The notes beneath the pieces are model-generated. The model was given only the letters and a program-made list of their open reading frames with translations. It was not told where the DNA came from and made no database searches. From Faecalibacterium sp. (lineage in GTDB: Bacteria > Bacillota > Clostridia > Oscillospirales > Ruminococcaceae), in assembly GCA_022652735.1 (NCBI GenBank), contig JALCRP010000006.1, positions 42,558-106,557 of the forward strand: a stretch of 64,000 bases of DNA, written 5' to 3'. This document shows, in pieces, positions 27,422 through 36,552 of this stretch (position 1 is the first letter of the stretch; every line of letters begins with the position of its first letter). The position numbers were made by a program, and so were the translations under genes.

Positions 27422-29469
27422 GCGGCGGCCTCCGTTTCCAACGTCTGATACGGCGCATAGCCCTCGGCCGTAACCGTATACAGAACCGGCTTTCCCTGCT
27501 GCGCCGCGGCAAGGCCATCGGTAAACAGCGCGCCATAGCTTTGGGCGAAGGTATCGTCGCTTTGTACGATCAAAAGATACTGTGCGCCGCTTTTTGCCAC
27601 AAGGGCTGCAAAATCTGCGCGCGTATACGGCTGGAAGTACGGCGTATCGCCCTGCAAGGAAGGGTCGCCATACGTGCCGCCGCCCGCGCCGTAGGCAAGG
27701 ATGCGCGGCAGCAGCGCGTATTCATACGTGAACCACTTTTGGCCCTGATCGCCCTGATAGATCAAAAACACGCTTTCCCCTGCCGGCAGCGCGGCATCCG
27801 CCTGCGCCGCCACCGCATATTCCTGCCGCGTTTCGGCATACTGCCCACGGCCGACGCCCAAAATCGTGAACTGCGGCTCGAAGCAGGCAAACGTCAGCGT
27901 GGCCGCCGCGGCCGCCAGCAAAAGCGCACCGCCATTTGCCAAAAGGTGATACCGCCCCGCCGCGGCCTGCCGCCCGAGCATTGCCAGCGCAAGCAGCAGC
28001 CACCCGATATAAAACGAACCAAAATACCGCCCGTAGCTGACAAGCCCCTCCACGGTGGCATCCTTCATTAAAAAAGCATAGCTGAATAAGATCATCAGCC
28101 AATAGCCGCCAAAGCAGGCCGCCGTACAGCCCGCCAGCACCAGTGTGCGCACTTTTTCGTGCACGGTAGGCGCCAGCACGGCCGCCAGCAAAAACACCGC
28201 CGCGATCAAAATACACACGGCAAGCCCCGGCCCAAAAATCGAGACGCTTTTCTCAAAAAAGGCTGTGCGCATGGCCGCACGGTAATCGTACAGATCCTGT
28301 CGGTGCCATTCAAAATAGTTTTCGCCGATGCCGCCCAGCAGAATCTTGATGCCGTTATACGCCACCGCAGGCAGCGTCACATTTGCCGTATCGCCAAGGC
28401 CCCCGGCGGCCGCGTTCGCTTTCACGAGGCCGCTTGTATAGGCGCTCCACAACAGATATTGTGCCGCCGGGGCCGCAAAACACGCCGCGCCAAAGCCGAT
28501 ACGCCCTAATACGGCGCGCAGGGCATTGCCTTTTGCCCGAAGGCCTTTTTTGTCCTGTGCCGGGCGCGCAGCGAGCTGCCCCGCCTGCCGTGGCGCAAAG
28601 CACACCGCATCCACGGCGATACAGCCCGCCGCAGCCAGCGCCAACACAAAGGTATTGCTTTTGATATTGGCCGCAAGGCACAGCACAGGCAGCGTCAGCC
28701 AGCGCGCGGTGCCCGGCTTTTCGCGCACGGCCAGCCAAAACGCCACCGTGCCCCCGAACAAGGCCCCTGCGGGCAGATCCCCCAAAAATTCCAGCCATGC
28801 CGTGCACAGCACCGACATGTGCCCCGTAGCGGCAAACGCCGTAGGGAGCGCCAACGCCACAAGCGCCAGCGGCGCCCATACGCGGCGGCCGGCAGATTCG
28901 GCGCAGCAAACCACAGCCGCCAGCCCCGCAAGCACAAGCACATCCGCCGCAAAAATGGCGTGCCACGCGGCAAAATCGCCAAACAGCTGGAAGAAATAGC
29001 TTGCGAGCGGCACGGCGGCCAGCTGCGTCATCTGCCACGGCACACCCGAGGCGCAAACCGTGTACAGTTTATCGTGCAAGGTCATCAACTTTGCGGCCGT
29101 GCCCCAAAAAGAGTATTCGTCAAAAGCCGAAAACTCCGGCCGCAAAAAGGCAAGCCGCGCCGCCAAAAGCACAGCCCCGCCCCAAAACAAAACGCTGCCC
29201 GGCGCAAACATTTCATGCAGCCAGCCGCGATTTTTGCGAAAGCGGAAAAAGGCCGCAACGCTGGCGGCCAAGGCCAGCCAGCCCGCCAGCACAAGCGCCA
29301 GCGCCGCAGGCCAAAGCCCGCCGGCCATGCCTGCCGCCAGCAGCACCAGCAAAACAAGAGAAAGCGCCGCCAACGGCGCCAGCCCCGCCGAAAGCCCGCC
29401 GCGCCGCACAAGCAGCGTGGCAAAGCCCAGCAGCGCCAGCAAAATCAGCAGCGTTTCCCACAATGTCAT
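27418..29469 (-). CDS. Polytopic GT-C-like membrane protein, module 2
   Basis: This 683-residue paralogue of 23629-25602 has about 12 to 13 helices. The loop motif is AFDEYSFWGTAAK (Asp117-Glu118), and the C-terminal extracytoplasmic motif is QGDQGQKWF (about residue 572) followed by GAGGGTYG. It is very rich in Ala/Leu. It lies between legC and its partner gene. The predicted role is as for module 1, with a different acceptor or linkage possible given the divergence. Confidence 0.82.
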   Translation of the reverse strand: MTLWETLLILLALLGFATLLVRRGGLSAGLAPLAALSLVLLVLLAAGMAGGLWPAALALVLAGWLALAASVAAFFRFRKNRGWLHEMFAPGSVLFWGGAVLLAARLAFLRPEFSAFDEYSFWGTAAKLMTLHDKLYTVCASGVPWQMTQLAAVPLASYFFQLFGDFAAWHAIFAADVLVLAGLAAVVCCAESAGRRVWAPLALVALALPTAFAATGHMSVLCTAWLEFLGDLPAGALFGGTVAFWLAVREKPGTARWLTLPVLCLAANIKSNTFVLALAAAGCIAVDAVCFAPRQAGQLAARPAQDKKGLRAKGNALRAVLGRIGFGAACFAAPAAQYLLWSAYTSGLVKANAAAGGLGDTANVTLPAVAYNGIKILLGGIGENYFEWHRQDLYDYRAAMRTAFFEKSVSIFGPGLAVCILIAAVFLLAAVLAPTVHEKVRTLVLAGCTAACFGGYWLMILFSYAFLMKDATVEGLVSYGRYFGSFYIGWLLLALAMLGRQAAAGRYHLLANGGALLLAAAAATLTFACFEPQFTILGVGRGQYAETRQEYAVAAQADAALPAGESVFLIYQGDQGQKWFTYEYALLPRILAYGAGGGTYGDPSLQGDTPYFQPYTRADFAALVAKSGAQYLLIVQSDDTFAQSYGALFTDGLAAAQQGKPVLYTVTAEGYAPYQTLETEAAA

Positions 29470-29509
29470 AGCCGTATTTTCCTTTCCTCGGAAGTTTTAC
29501 GTTTTCGCG

Positions 29510-30667
29510 TTACAGCGCCAGCAGCGCGTCGATCACGCGGGCGCACTGTGCCTCGGTAAGGTTCGTGGAGCAAGGCACGTTCAGAATACGGCGGCGATAT
29601 TCTTCCGCCACCTCCATACCGTATTTTTCATTGCGGGCATAATCGCACTGCTCCGGGATAAGCGACCATACCGGCCGCGTCTGGATGCCCTCGCCGTGCA
29701 GCTTTTCGATCACGGTATCGCGGTCGAGACGATCGGGCAGAAGCACACTGTAAAACCAATGGTTCGAGCGCGTACCTTCGCGGAATTTCAACATTGAAAA
29801 GCCTTTAACGCCATCCAGCGCGGCAAAATACTGGGTATAGCGCTCGGTTTTATGCTGGATAAAGCCCTCGAGCAGCTCAAGCTGCGCAAGCCCAAGGCAG
29901 GCATCGAGGTTCGTCATGCGGTAGTTGTAGCCCACTTCGTCGTGCTTGAATTGCAGCAAATCGGCTTTTGCCTGCGTGGAAAGGTGCTTGGCATGCGCGG
30001 CCCAATCCGCGTGGTTCGATACCAGCGTACCGCCCGTGCCTGTCGTGATGATCTTGTTGCCGTTATAGCTATACACGCCCACATCGCCGATGGTGCCCGC
30101 GAATTTTCCCTGATAAGGGCCATCTGTATAATAGGTACCCAGCGCCTCGGCAGCATCCTCAATCAGGGTCAGGCGATACTTTTTCGCAATTTCCACAAAG
30201 CGCGGCAGATCGGCCATATTGCCAAACACATGCACAACAACCAGCGCTGCGACATGCGCGCCGGTTTTGTTGTTGTAAAGGCCATCTGCTTTCAGGGTGC
30301 AGTGGTTTGCGCAAAAATCCTCTACGGTATCCGGGTTCATCGTCGCGGTTTCGTCGCAGCCGATAAACACCGGCTCGGCGCCCATATAGCGCGTCGTCGG
30401 GTTAACCGAGGCGATAAACGTCAGCGCCGGCACGATCACTTCTTCGCCGCGCTGAATTCCGCTTACCATCGCCGCCAAGTGCAGCCCGGCCGAGCCGCTG
30501 GCGCAGGCCACGGCCTCCGGCATGCCCACATAAGCGGCCAGATGCTCTTCAAACTCGCCCACTTTGGCGCCGCTTGTCGAGACCCATGCGCCATTAAGGG
30601 CATCGTCCACATATTTTTTTTCGTTTCCGCAAAAATTCGGAACAGAAAGAGGAATAAACTCGTTCAT
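29510..30667 (-). CDS. GDP-sugar C4 aminotransferase (LegC family)
   Basis: This 385-residue PLP-dependent DegT/DnrJ/EryC1-type aminotransferase contains DALNGAWVSTSG, CASGSAGLHLAAMVSG (cofactor phosphate site), LIEDAAEALGT (Asp that contacts the pyridine nitrogen) and SYNGNKIITTGTGG with the PLP-binding Lys. The first residues, IPLSVPNFCGNEKKYV, are characteristic of LegC, which aminates the 4-keto sugar made by LegB. The start has GAGGTAAAAAT before ATG. Confidence 0.92.
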   Translation of the reverse strand: MNEFIPLSVPNFCGNEKKYVDDALNGAWVSTSGAKVGEFEEHLAAYVGMPEAVACASGSAGLHLAAMVSGIQRGEEVIVPALTFIASVNPTTRYMGAEPVFIGCDETATMNPDTVEDFCANHCTLKADGLYNNKTGAHVAALVVVHVFGNMADLPRFVEIAKKYRLTLIEDAAEALGTYYTDGPYQGKFAGTIGDVGVYSYNGNKIITTGTGGTLVSNHADWAAHAKHLSTQAKADLLQFKHDEVGYNYRMTNLDACLGLAQLELLEGFIQHKTERYTQYFAALDGVKGFSMLKFREGTRSNHWFYSVLLPDRLDRDTVIEKLHGEGIQTRPVWSLIPEQCDYARNEKYGMEVAEEYRRRILNVPCSTNLTEAQCARVIDALLAL

Positions 30668-30676
30668 ATTTTTACC

Positions 30677-31510
30677 TCACTTTTTTAGGTTCGTTTTTTC
30701 GTCGGCAGTTCCGTTTTCGGCGGCCGTTTGTGCCGCCGAAGTATCTTCGTTCGGTGCGCCGGGTATGCTTTTTTGTACGGTGTCGGTTTCGTCGGGCAGG
30801 CTTTCCGGCTCTTCGTCGGCCGGTTCCAGCGCATCCAGCAGGATGTCGTCATCCTCCTGATCGACAGCCGCACGGATTTCCTCCGCGGAAAGCGGGCCGC
30901 CGTGCCGCAGGTAAAGCACAATGTTATTGTGCAGCAAGCTGACGGCGCTGGCCGCCAGCCCCGGCAGAATCAGCATCAAAAACAAGTACCAGTTGGAGGG
31001 CACATAATAGCGCCATGCCGGGCGCGGCGCGTTGATCGTTACGGCAAAATCCCGGATCACACAGGTATCGCTGCAAATATCAAGGCGCAACCGTGAAACC
31101 TTTGTGGTCGGCAGCGTAAAAGTATAGGTGCCGTCCTCATTTTGCACCGGATATACGCGCTGGTCAAGGCTAAAATCGGCCTGTCCGTCTTTCAGGTAGA
31201 ACAGGCATATCTCCAGCGGATTTTTCGAGTAATTTGCCGTCATCGTCAAAGTGCGCACACGGATGCCGTCGTAATTATACCACCAAAGCTGCGGATCTGT
31301 CGTGATGCAAACGAGCTTATCGTTTGCCTTTAGCACATTCAGCAGCGAAAAATCGCTTTGCGTAACGGCTTGTGTCGGCATCAAGCCTTGTTTTTGCGCC
31401 TTTTGGTCGGCGGTAAGCAGGGCCGTTGAAAAAATCAGCCATCCCACCAGCGTAAGCAGATAGATCAAAATTGGGATCGGCGCGGTAGCCCTTCTTTTTG
31501 TTTTTTTCAT
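30677..31510 (-). CDS. Bitopic partner protein of GT-C module 3 with acidic tail (unknown family)
   Basis: This 277-residue third copy has a membrane segment (about 12-34), an extracytoplasmic domain containing TTDPQLWW and IRVRTLTMTANY, a WRYYVPSNWYLFLMLIL segment leading into helix 2 (about 185-207), and an unusual 65-residue acidic Glu/Asp/Ala tail in the cytoplasm. Partners 1 and 2 have short basic tails, so this one may contact something different inside the cell. Its ATG overlaps the large-protein stop (ATGA). Confidence 0.78.
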   Translation of the reverse strand: MKKTKRRATAPIPILIYLLTLVGWLIFSTALLTADQKAQKQGLMPTQAVTQSDFSLLNVLKANDKLVCITTDPQLWWYNYDGIRVRTLTMTANYSKNPLEICLFYLKDGQADFSLDQRVYPVQNEDGTYTFTLPTTKVSRLRLDICSDTCVIRDFAVTINAPRPAWRYYVPSNWYLFLMLILPGLAASAVSLLHNNIVLYLRHGGPLSAEEIRAAVDQEDDDILLDALEPADEEPESLPDETDTVQKSIPGAPNEDTSAAQTAAENGTADEKTNLKK

Positions 31511-33549
31511 TGCGACACCTCGATATTGGCGACCCATTCCAGCCCGGTATCCGTCACGCGGTAAAGCGCCATGCCGCGCGGCGCGTTAGAGCGCACATCG
31601 CCAAAGAGATCGCTGTAGCTGTCGGCGAAAATCTCATCAATATTCTCGATGAAAAGATAATCGCAGTTCTCCTGCAAATAAGCAAGAAAATCCTCTTCGC
31701 TGTAAGCGTGATAATAGGTGGAGTTATCATAGTTTTCCGGCGTACCGTAGGTTCCGCCGCCGCCGCCCAAAAAGGTGCTGCCGTATTGCAGCATGACGGG
31801 CAAGAACTCATAGCTAAACTGGAACCAGCGCTGGCCGTCGTCGCCCTGCGTAATCAAAAACAGGCGTTGTTCCTTCAGGCTGCCCTGACGGCCGGGGTCG
31901 GCATCAATAGCGGCCACAACGGCCTGCACTTCCTGCTGGCAGCCGCGCGCCTCGGCGAATTCCGCGCCGTTATACTCGATCACGCTCAGCTGCGGGTTGA
32001 TATACACATAAAAGCTGAGCAGCAACAGCGCCGCAAGCCCTAAAATCGATCCGCCCGCCAGCAGGCGCCAGCGTGTTTCACGCGCGGCCAGCGTCAGTAG
32101 CGCCAGCGTAATCAAAAACCAGCCGAGGTAAAAGGCGCAGACATAGCGGTTATAATCCACAAGGCCCGTGCCGGAAACGTCGTTGAAAATGAAGGCATAG
32201 CTTAGCAGCAACATGAAGTTATAGCCCGCAAAGCATACCGCCGTCAACGCCCATACCAAGGCCAGCTGCACCTTGCGCACCCAATCCGGCAGCAGAAAAA
32301 CCGCCCACAGCACCATGATGCCCATAACGCATACCACACGAAAGCCTGTGCCCAGCATCGATACTTTCTGGTTAAAAAATGCATTCCATATCTGCACAGC
32401 ATAGCTGAAGAAGCGCTCGCTGCGCGCGGCGTAATAGCTTTCGACAGGCAGCCCCAGCAACATGCGCAGGCCGTTGACCGCCACGGTGACAAGGTTCTGA
32501 TCGGTGACGCCAAAGCCGCCGCTTTCGGCGTTTTTCTGTGCGAGGGCCAACGTATAGCGGCCCCAAATGCCGTAAAGTCCCACCGGCGCAGCAAACGCGC
32601 CGGCCGCTTTGGCAAGGCGAAGGCCAAGGCCCTTATGCCACGGCTTTTGCCCCGCGAACAAAATCACATCTACGGCGACAATGCCCGCCGCAGCAAGGCT
32701 GAGCACAAAGGTGTTGCTTTTAATGTTGGCGGCCAGCGCCAGCACAGGCAGAATCGCCCAGTAGGGGCCTTTTTGCTTGCGCAGCGCCAGCCAGAAGGCT
32801 ACTGCGCCGCCGAACACGACGCCGGCCGGCACATCGCCATAGGCCAGCATGTAAACGTGACAGACATAAATCTGTTTTTCCGTGACGGAGAACACATACG
32901 GCGTCAGCCAGCAGGCCACCGCCATCGGAAAGGCCAGCGAATAGTTTTTCCACTTCATCGTGCCGACAACCGCCGCAAAGCATGCAAACAGCAGCGCATC
33001 ATACGCCAAATGAATCTTCCACGCGGCAAATTCGCCGAAGAACTGGAAGAAATAGCTCAGCGTAATCAGGCCGCAGTTCTGCGTAGCCTGCCACGGCCAG
33101 CCGATTTTCGCCTCGGCGAACAGCACATTTTGGGTACTGGTAAGCTTCGCCGCCGTGCCCCAAAACGAGTATTCGTCGTACAGGCCGAGCATCGGCTTGC
33201 GCACGGCAAAATAAAGGGCAAAGCTAAGCGTCAAAAGCCAGAACACCAGCGCCCCGGGGGGCAGCAGTCGCTGCGCCAGGGTGCGCTGTGCCTCGGCGAT
33301 CCTGTGCAGCCGGGCCGCAAGCTCGCTGCCGATCGCCCAAAGCCCCAGCCCGAACGAAAGCGCGTACAACAAAAGCGCCGTAGGGCGCAAAAGATGTACG
33401 ATGCCGCCCAGCGTCAGCGCCGTGCTGTAGCATGCGAGCACGCACAGCGGGGCCAAGGCCGCATGCAGCCTGCCTTTCAGCGTAAAGAACGCGCCCAGCA
33501 AAAATACCGCCGCCAGCGCGATCAAAATATCAACATAAACGAATTGCAT
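31507..33549 (-). CDS. Polytopic GT-C-like membrane protein, module 3
   Basis: This 680-residue third paralogue has about 12 helices, loop motif LYDEYSFWGTAAK (Asp125-Glu126) and a C-terminal extracytoplasmic domain with QGDDGQRWF (about residue 568), LGGGGGTYG and CDYLFIENIDEIF. It follows the DUF2142 gene by 12 bases. The module appears closer to module 1 in the loop after the motif (AKIGW-W in both). The same inferred function applies. Confidence 0.82.
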   Translation of the reverse strand: MQFVYVDILIALAAVFLLGAFFTLKGRLHAALAPLCVLACYSTALTLGGIVHLLRPTALLLYALSFGLGLWAIGSELAARLHRIAEAQRTLAQRLLPPGALVFWLLTLSFALYFAVRKPMLGLYDEYSFWGTAAKLTSTQNVLFAEAKIGWPWQATQNCGLITLSYFFQFFGEFAAWKIHLAYDALLFACFAAVVGTMKWKNYSLAFPMAVACWLTPYVFSVTEKQIYVCHVYMLAYGDVPAGVVFGGAVAFWLALRKQKGPYWAILPVLALAANIKSNTFVLSLAAAGIVAVDVILFAGQKPWHKGLGLRLAKAAGAFAAPVGLYGIWGRYTLALAQKNAESGGFGVTDQNLVTVAVNGLRMLLGLPVESYYAARSERFFSYAVQIWNAFFNQKVSMLGTGFRVVCVMGIMVLWAVFLLPDWVRKVQLALVWALTAVCFAGYNFMLLLSYAFIFNDVSGTGLVDYNRYVCAFYLGWFLITLALLTLAARETRWRLLAGGSILGLAALLLLSFYVYINPQLSVIEYNGAEFAEARGCQQEVQAVVAAIDADPGRQGSLKEQRLFLITQGDDGQRWFQFSYEFLPVMLQYGSTFLGGGGGTYGTPENYDNSTYYHAYSEEDFLAYLQENCDYLFIENIDEIFADSYSDLFGDVRSNAPRGMALYRVTDTGLEWVANIEVSQ

Positions 33550-33561
33550 GCCGTTTGCTCC

Positions 33562-35220
33562 TCAGATGGTATAGACCGGGCCGATAAAGTAATGCTGCCA
33601 TAAAAGCAGCGCGCCGCCTACGGCATACAGCCCAAAAAGCCAAAAAGCACATCCTTGTGCTTTGCGAAGATCCTTTTGCGGGGCAAGCGCCCGCCCCAGC
33701 GCCGCCGCAAGCACCGTGCCCAGCAGCAAAAACGCCGGCAGAAAATACCGTGCCTGCAGGCCGATCACGCGCACCATGCCCACCGGCGTATATGTGATAT
33801 ACATTGCCGTCATGGCCGCGGCCGCATATACGACTGCCCAGCCGCCGACCGCCGCCGAAACCCGCAGCCGCTGCGCCGTTTCGGGCCGCGGGGCAGAAAT
33901 CGCCGCGCCTGCGGCCAGCATGGCCGGGCCGGTTACGTTCAAAACCTCGATGGGCAAATCGAGCGCGCCGAATACCCCCAGCTGCCCAATGAAAAAGCGG
34001 TTTTCGTACAGCGTACCAAGCAGCACCGCCGCATAGCGCAGCGGATTTGACAAGATGAATTTCAGCTGCGGCAGCTGGTCGGCGCCTTCGATCGTGCGGC
34101 CGATCTCGGGGTAATGGACGCGGAAAGCGATACCGTACCAATCCACAAACCGGCTGATGAGCACCGCCGGCACAAGGCACAAAAGCGCCAGCTGCCAGCG
34201 TTTAAGTTTTGCCCTCCAGCCGGCCTTCGGGATGCACCACAGCGCCGCCAGCCACAGCAAATTGATCCACGGCTTGATCGTGTTTGTAATCAGGAAAACG
34301 GCCAGATACTGCCACAGTGCGGCATCGTCCAGCGCCTCGCGGAAAAAGTAGGAGGCCAACAACCAGTAGCACCCGAGCAGGATTGCATCATAATTACAGC
34401 TTGCCGCCATATAAAGGCTCATCGGCAGCAGCATTACCGCCAAAAACAAAGGCTTGTACCGTTTCAAGCCCCGCAGCGTCAGCCAGCAAAGCAGCGCATA
34501 CACGGCCAGATTTGCGATGCGCCCGCCGTACAGCGCCCCCAACGCCCCCAGCCCAAACAGGTGGGAAAGCGCCATCCCGGCGGCGCTTGCAAGATACGGC
34601 AGGATTACAAAGCTCAGCGGCTCGGTGGCTTCTTTTTCGGCGGCCTGCCCGGAAAAATACCGGGTAAAGCCATCCGCAATGCCGCCTACCGCGCCGCTTT
34701 CGCCGTACTGCTTAAGCGCATAGCCCGTAGAATCGTACACTTCTGTTTCGCCGTTTTCGGCTGCGCGCATCCCCTGTGAGGTGTGCGCATTGACCCATGC
34801 GCCGGGGAAAGCCGCGGCCAAGCGCGAAACATCCTCCGGGTAGGCGCGGGCAGCGTCAAAATCGAAATGGCCCTCGCTGATACTGTACGCGCGCAGAAAG
34901 TGCAGGGTTTCATCCGGCACCTGCAGCGGCGGGTTCACAAACACAAACAGCAGCCCGCACAAAAACACGCACACCGCCGCGCGCGCGGCAAAGCCCTTTG
35001 CAAAGCGTACCGTCAGCGCGGCCGCCGCATACAGGGCCGCCGCAATGCCGCAAACCGCCGCCGTTAAGGGCAGCCACGCGATGCCGCGGGCATCAAGATA
35101 GTAAAACACCCGCCAGAAATACACCAGCGCCGCCGCCAGCGCTTCCACGGCCAAAAAGCCGCCCGCCAGCAGGGCCGCGCGCCGGGAGAATATCGGTTTC
35201 GGTGCTGCGTTTTCGCTCAT
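33562..35220 (-). CDS. DUF2142-family polytopic membrane protein (GT-C-like)
   Basis: The 552 residues have about 12 membrane helices and a large first extracytoplasmic region. The family hallmark VPDETLHFLRAYSISEG (about residues 96-112) again places Asp-Glu in the loop after an early helix, and LQARYFLPAFLLLG near the C-terminus is typical of DUF2142. Proteins of this family sit in cell-wall polysaccharide loci and are thought to be GT-C glycosyltransferases; function is not established. It heads the membrane-protein part of the nonulosonate unit. Confidence 0.82.
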   Translation of the reverse strand: MSENAAPKPIFSRRAALLAGGFLAVEALAAALVYFWRVFYYLDARGIAWLPLTAAVCGIAAALYAAAALTVRFAKGFAARAAVCVFLCGLLFVFVNPPLQVPDETLHFLRAYSISEGHFDFDAARAYPEDVSRLAAAFPGAWVNAHTSQGMRAAENGETEVYDSTGYALKQYGESGAVGGIADGFTRYFSGQAAEKEATEPLSFVILPYLASAAGMALSHLFGLGALGALYGGRIANLAVYALLCWLTLRGLKRYKPLFLAVMLLPMSLYMAASCNYDAILLGCYWLLASYFFREALDDAALWQYLAVFLITNTIKPWINLLWLAALWCIPKAGWRAKLKRWQLALLCLVPAVLISRFVDWYGIAFRVHYPEIGRTIEGADQLPQLKFILSNPLRYAAVLLGTLYENRFFIGQLGVFGALDLPIEVLNVTGPAMLAAGAAISAPRPETAQRLRVSAAVGGWAVVYAAAAMTAMYITYTPVGMVRVIGLQARYFLPAFLLLGTVLAAALGRALAPQKDLRKAQGCAFWLFGLYAVGGALLLWQHYFIGPVYTI

Positions 35221-35279
35221 ACCATGCCCTCGTTTTCTTCAGATTCGGCGTTTCGCGCTCCGTCCTAAATACGCGTGAA

Positions 35280-35305
35280 GCCCGCCGGCATATTGCACGG
35301 CGGGC
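35280..35305. repeat. Inverted repeat in the legB-DUF2142 gap
   Basis: GCCCGCCG and CGGCGGGC with a 10-base spacer lie 35 bases after legB. There is no T tract on the minus strand after the stem, so it is more likely an mRNA-processing or stability hairpin than a terminator. Confidence 0.4.
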
Positions 35306-35339
35306 AAAAAACGCGCGAAGCCCCCGGCCCCGCGGCAGT

Positions 35340-36323
35340 TTACAGGATATATTTTCCGACCTTATAGCTGTCGAGATTGTGGCGCAAGAACTCGATGGTT
35401 TCGGCCAATCCTTGCGCAAACGTGTACTGCGGCGCCCAGCCTGTCAAAGTTTTCAGCTTCGTCGCATCGCCCAAAAGGCGATTCACTTCGCTCTTTTCGG
35501 GGCGCAGGCGCTCTTCCTCGCAGACAATCTTCGCCGCAGGGTTGATCTGGGCGATCAGCTCATGCGCCAAATCGCCGATGGAATGCTCAACGCCCGTGGC
35601 GATATTGATTTCCTCGCCGATGGCCTTATCGCAATCGGCAATGGCCATAAAGCCGTGCGCGGTATCTTTCACATAGTTGAAATCGCGCGTCGGCGAAAGC
35701 TTGCCGAGCTTAATCTCCGTCTGGCCCGCTAACAGCTGCGTGATGATCGTCGGGATAACGGCGCGGCCACTTTGGCGCGGGCCGTAGGTATTAAAGGGGC
35801 GCACGATAGAAACCGGCAAGTCAAAGCTGCGGTAAAAGCTCTCGGCCAAACGGTCGGCGCCGATCTTGGTGGCGGAATACGGGCTTTGCCCCTGGAACGG
35901 ATGGTGCTCGTCGATCGGGACGTACTGCGCCGTGCCGTACACTTCGCTGGTGGAGGTAACCATGATGCGCTTTGTGCCAAGCTCACGCGCGGCGTTCAAC
36001 ACATTCAGGGTGCCCTTGATATTGGTATCGACATAGCTGTCGGGGCTGTGATACGAAAACGGGATCGCGATCAGCGCGGCCAAATGATAGACACGCTCCT
36101 GCCCGCGCATAGCGGTACGGACGCCGTTGGGATCGCGCACATCGCCCATAAAAATTTCAATTTCGCTTTTGATCTCCGGCGGCAGGGTATCGATCCATCC
36201 GCAGGAGCCAAAGGAGTTATACAGGCAGAACGCCTTTACGGTTTCGCCCGAGCGGACGAGTTCTTCTGTTAAATGGCTGCCGATAAAACCGTCGGCGCCG
36301 GTAACCATTACGGTATGCGACAT
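35340..36323 (-). CDS. GDP-sugar 4,6-dehydratase (LegB family)
   Basis: This 327-residue extended short-chain dehydrogenase has MVTGADGFIGSHL for NAD, TSTSEVYGTAQ with the catalytic Ser/Glu, and the YxxxK pair in SPYSATKIGADRL. NSFGSCGWIDTLPPE is characteristic of LegB, which makes the 4-keto-6-deoxy intermediate from GDP-GlcNAc. It is the first gene of the minus-strand unit. The start at 36323 has GAGAGGAAG upstream; the open frame before it is non-coding promoter DNA. Confidence 0.93.
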   Translation of the reverse strand: MSHTVMVTGADGFIGSHLTEELVRSGETVKAFCLYNSFGSCGWIDTLPPEIKSEIEIFMGDVRDPNGVRTAMRGQERVYHLAALIAIPFSYHSPDSYVDTNIKGTLNVLNAARELGTKRIMVTSTSEVYGTAQYVPIDEHHPFQGQSPYSATKIGADRLAESFYRSFDLPVSIVRPFNTYGPRQSGRAVIPTIITQLLAGQTEIKLGKLSPTRDFNYVKDTAHGFMAIADCDKAIGEEINIATGVEHSIGDLAHELIAQINPAAKIVCEEERLRPEKSEVNRLLGDATKLKTLTGWAPQYTFAQGLAETIEFLRHNLDSYKVGKYIL

Positions 36324-36399
36324 AACTTGCTTCCTCTCCAGACGGCGCACAGCGCCGCCTTGCGCGGCACAGAATTGTATGCGGCGCATAGTTTTCTGT

Positions 36400-36428
36400 A
36401 TTATAATATAAGTGCGCCTTGATTTCAA
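36400..36428 (-). promoter_or_regulatory. Main promoter of the nonulosonate unit
   Basis: On the minus strand, TTGAAA and a perfect TATAAT are spaced by 17 bases, 77 bases upstream of legB. No terminator is seen in the genes that follow until 15733. Confidence 0.8.
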
Positions 36429-36479
36429 CGAAAATCTGCCCGCGGCCCCTGCCGGGGCAGCCGCTTCGTGTCGTTTTTC

Positions 36480-36508
36480 TTTACAGCGGCGGGGCGTGGC
36501 GGTATAAT
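36480..36508 (+). promoter_or_regulatory. Promoter of the MBOAT operon
   Basis: TTTACA and a perfect TATAAT are spaced by 17 bases, 44 bases before the MBOAT start and divergent from the legB promoter. Confidence 0.8.
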
Positions 36509-36552
36509 AAGGTGTTTCCAATGATTTTTTGCAGAAAGGTGCAGCTGCCCGT

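Noticed and set aside
23629..33549. The three large proteins as Wzy-type polymerases
   Set aside because: The Asp-Glu loop after an early helix and the C-terminal outer domain fit GT-C enzymes better than Wzy. Kept as an open alternative only.
35280..35305. Terminator after legB
   Set aside because: The stem has no T tract on the transcribed (minus) side, and the DUF2142 gene would otherwise lack a promoter.
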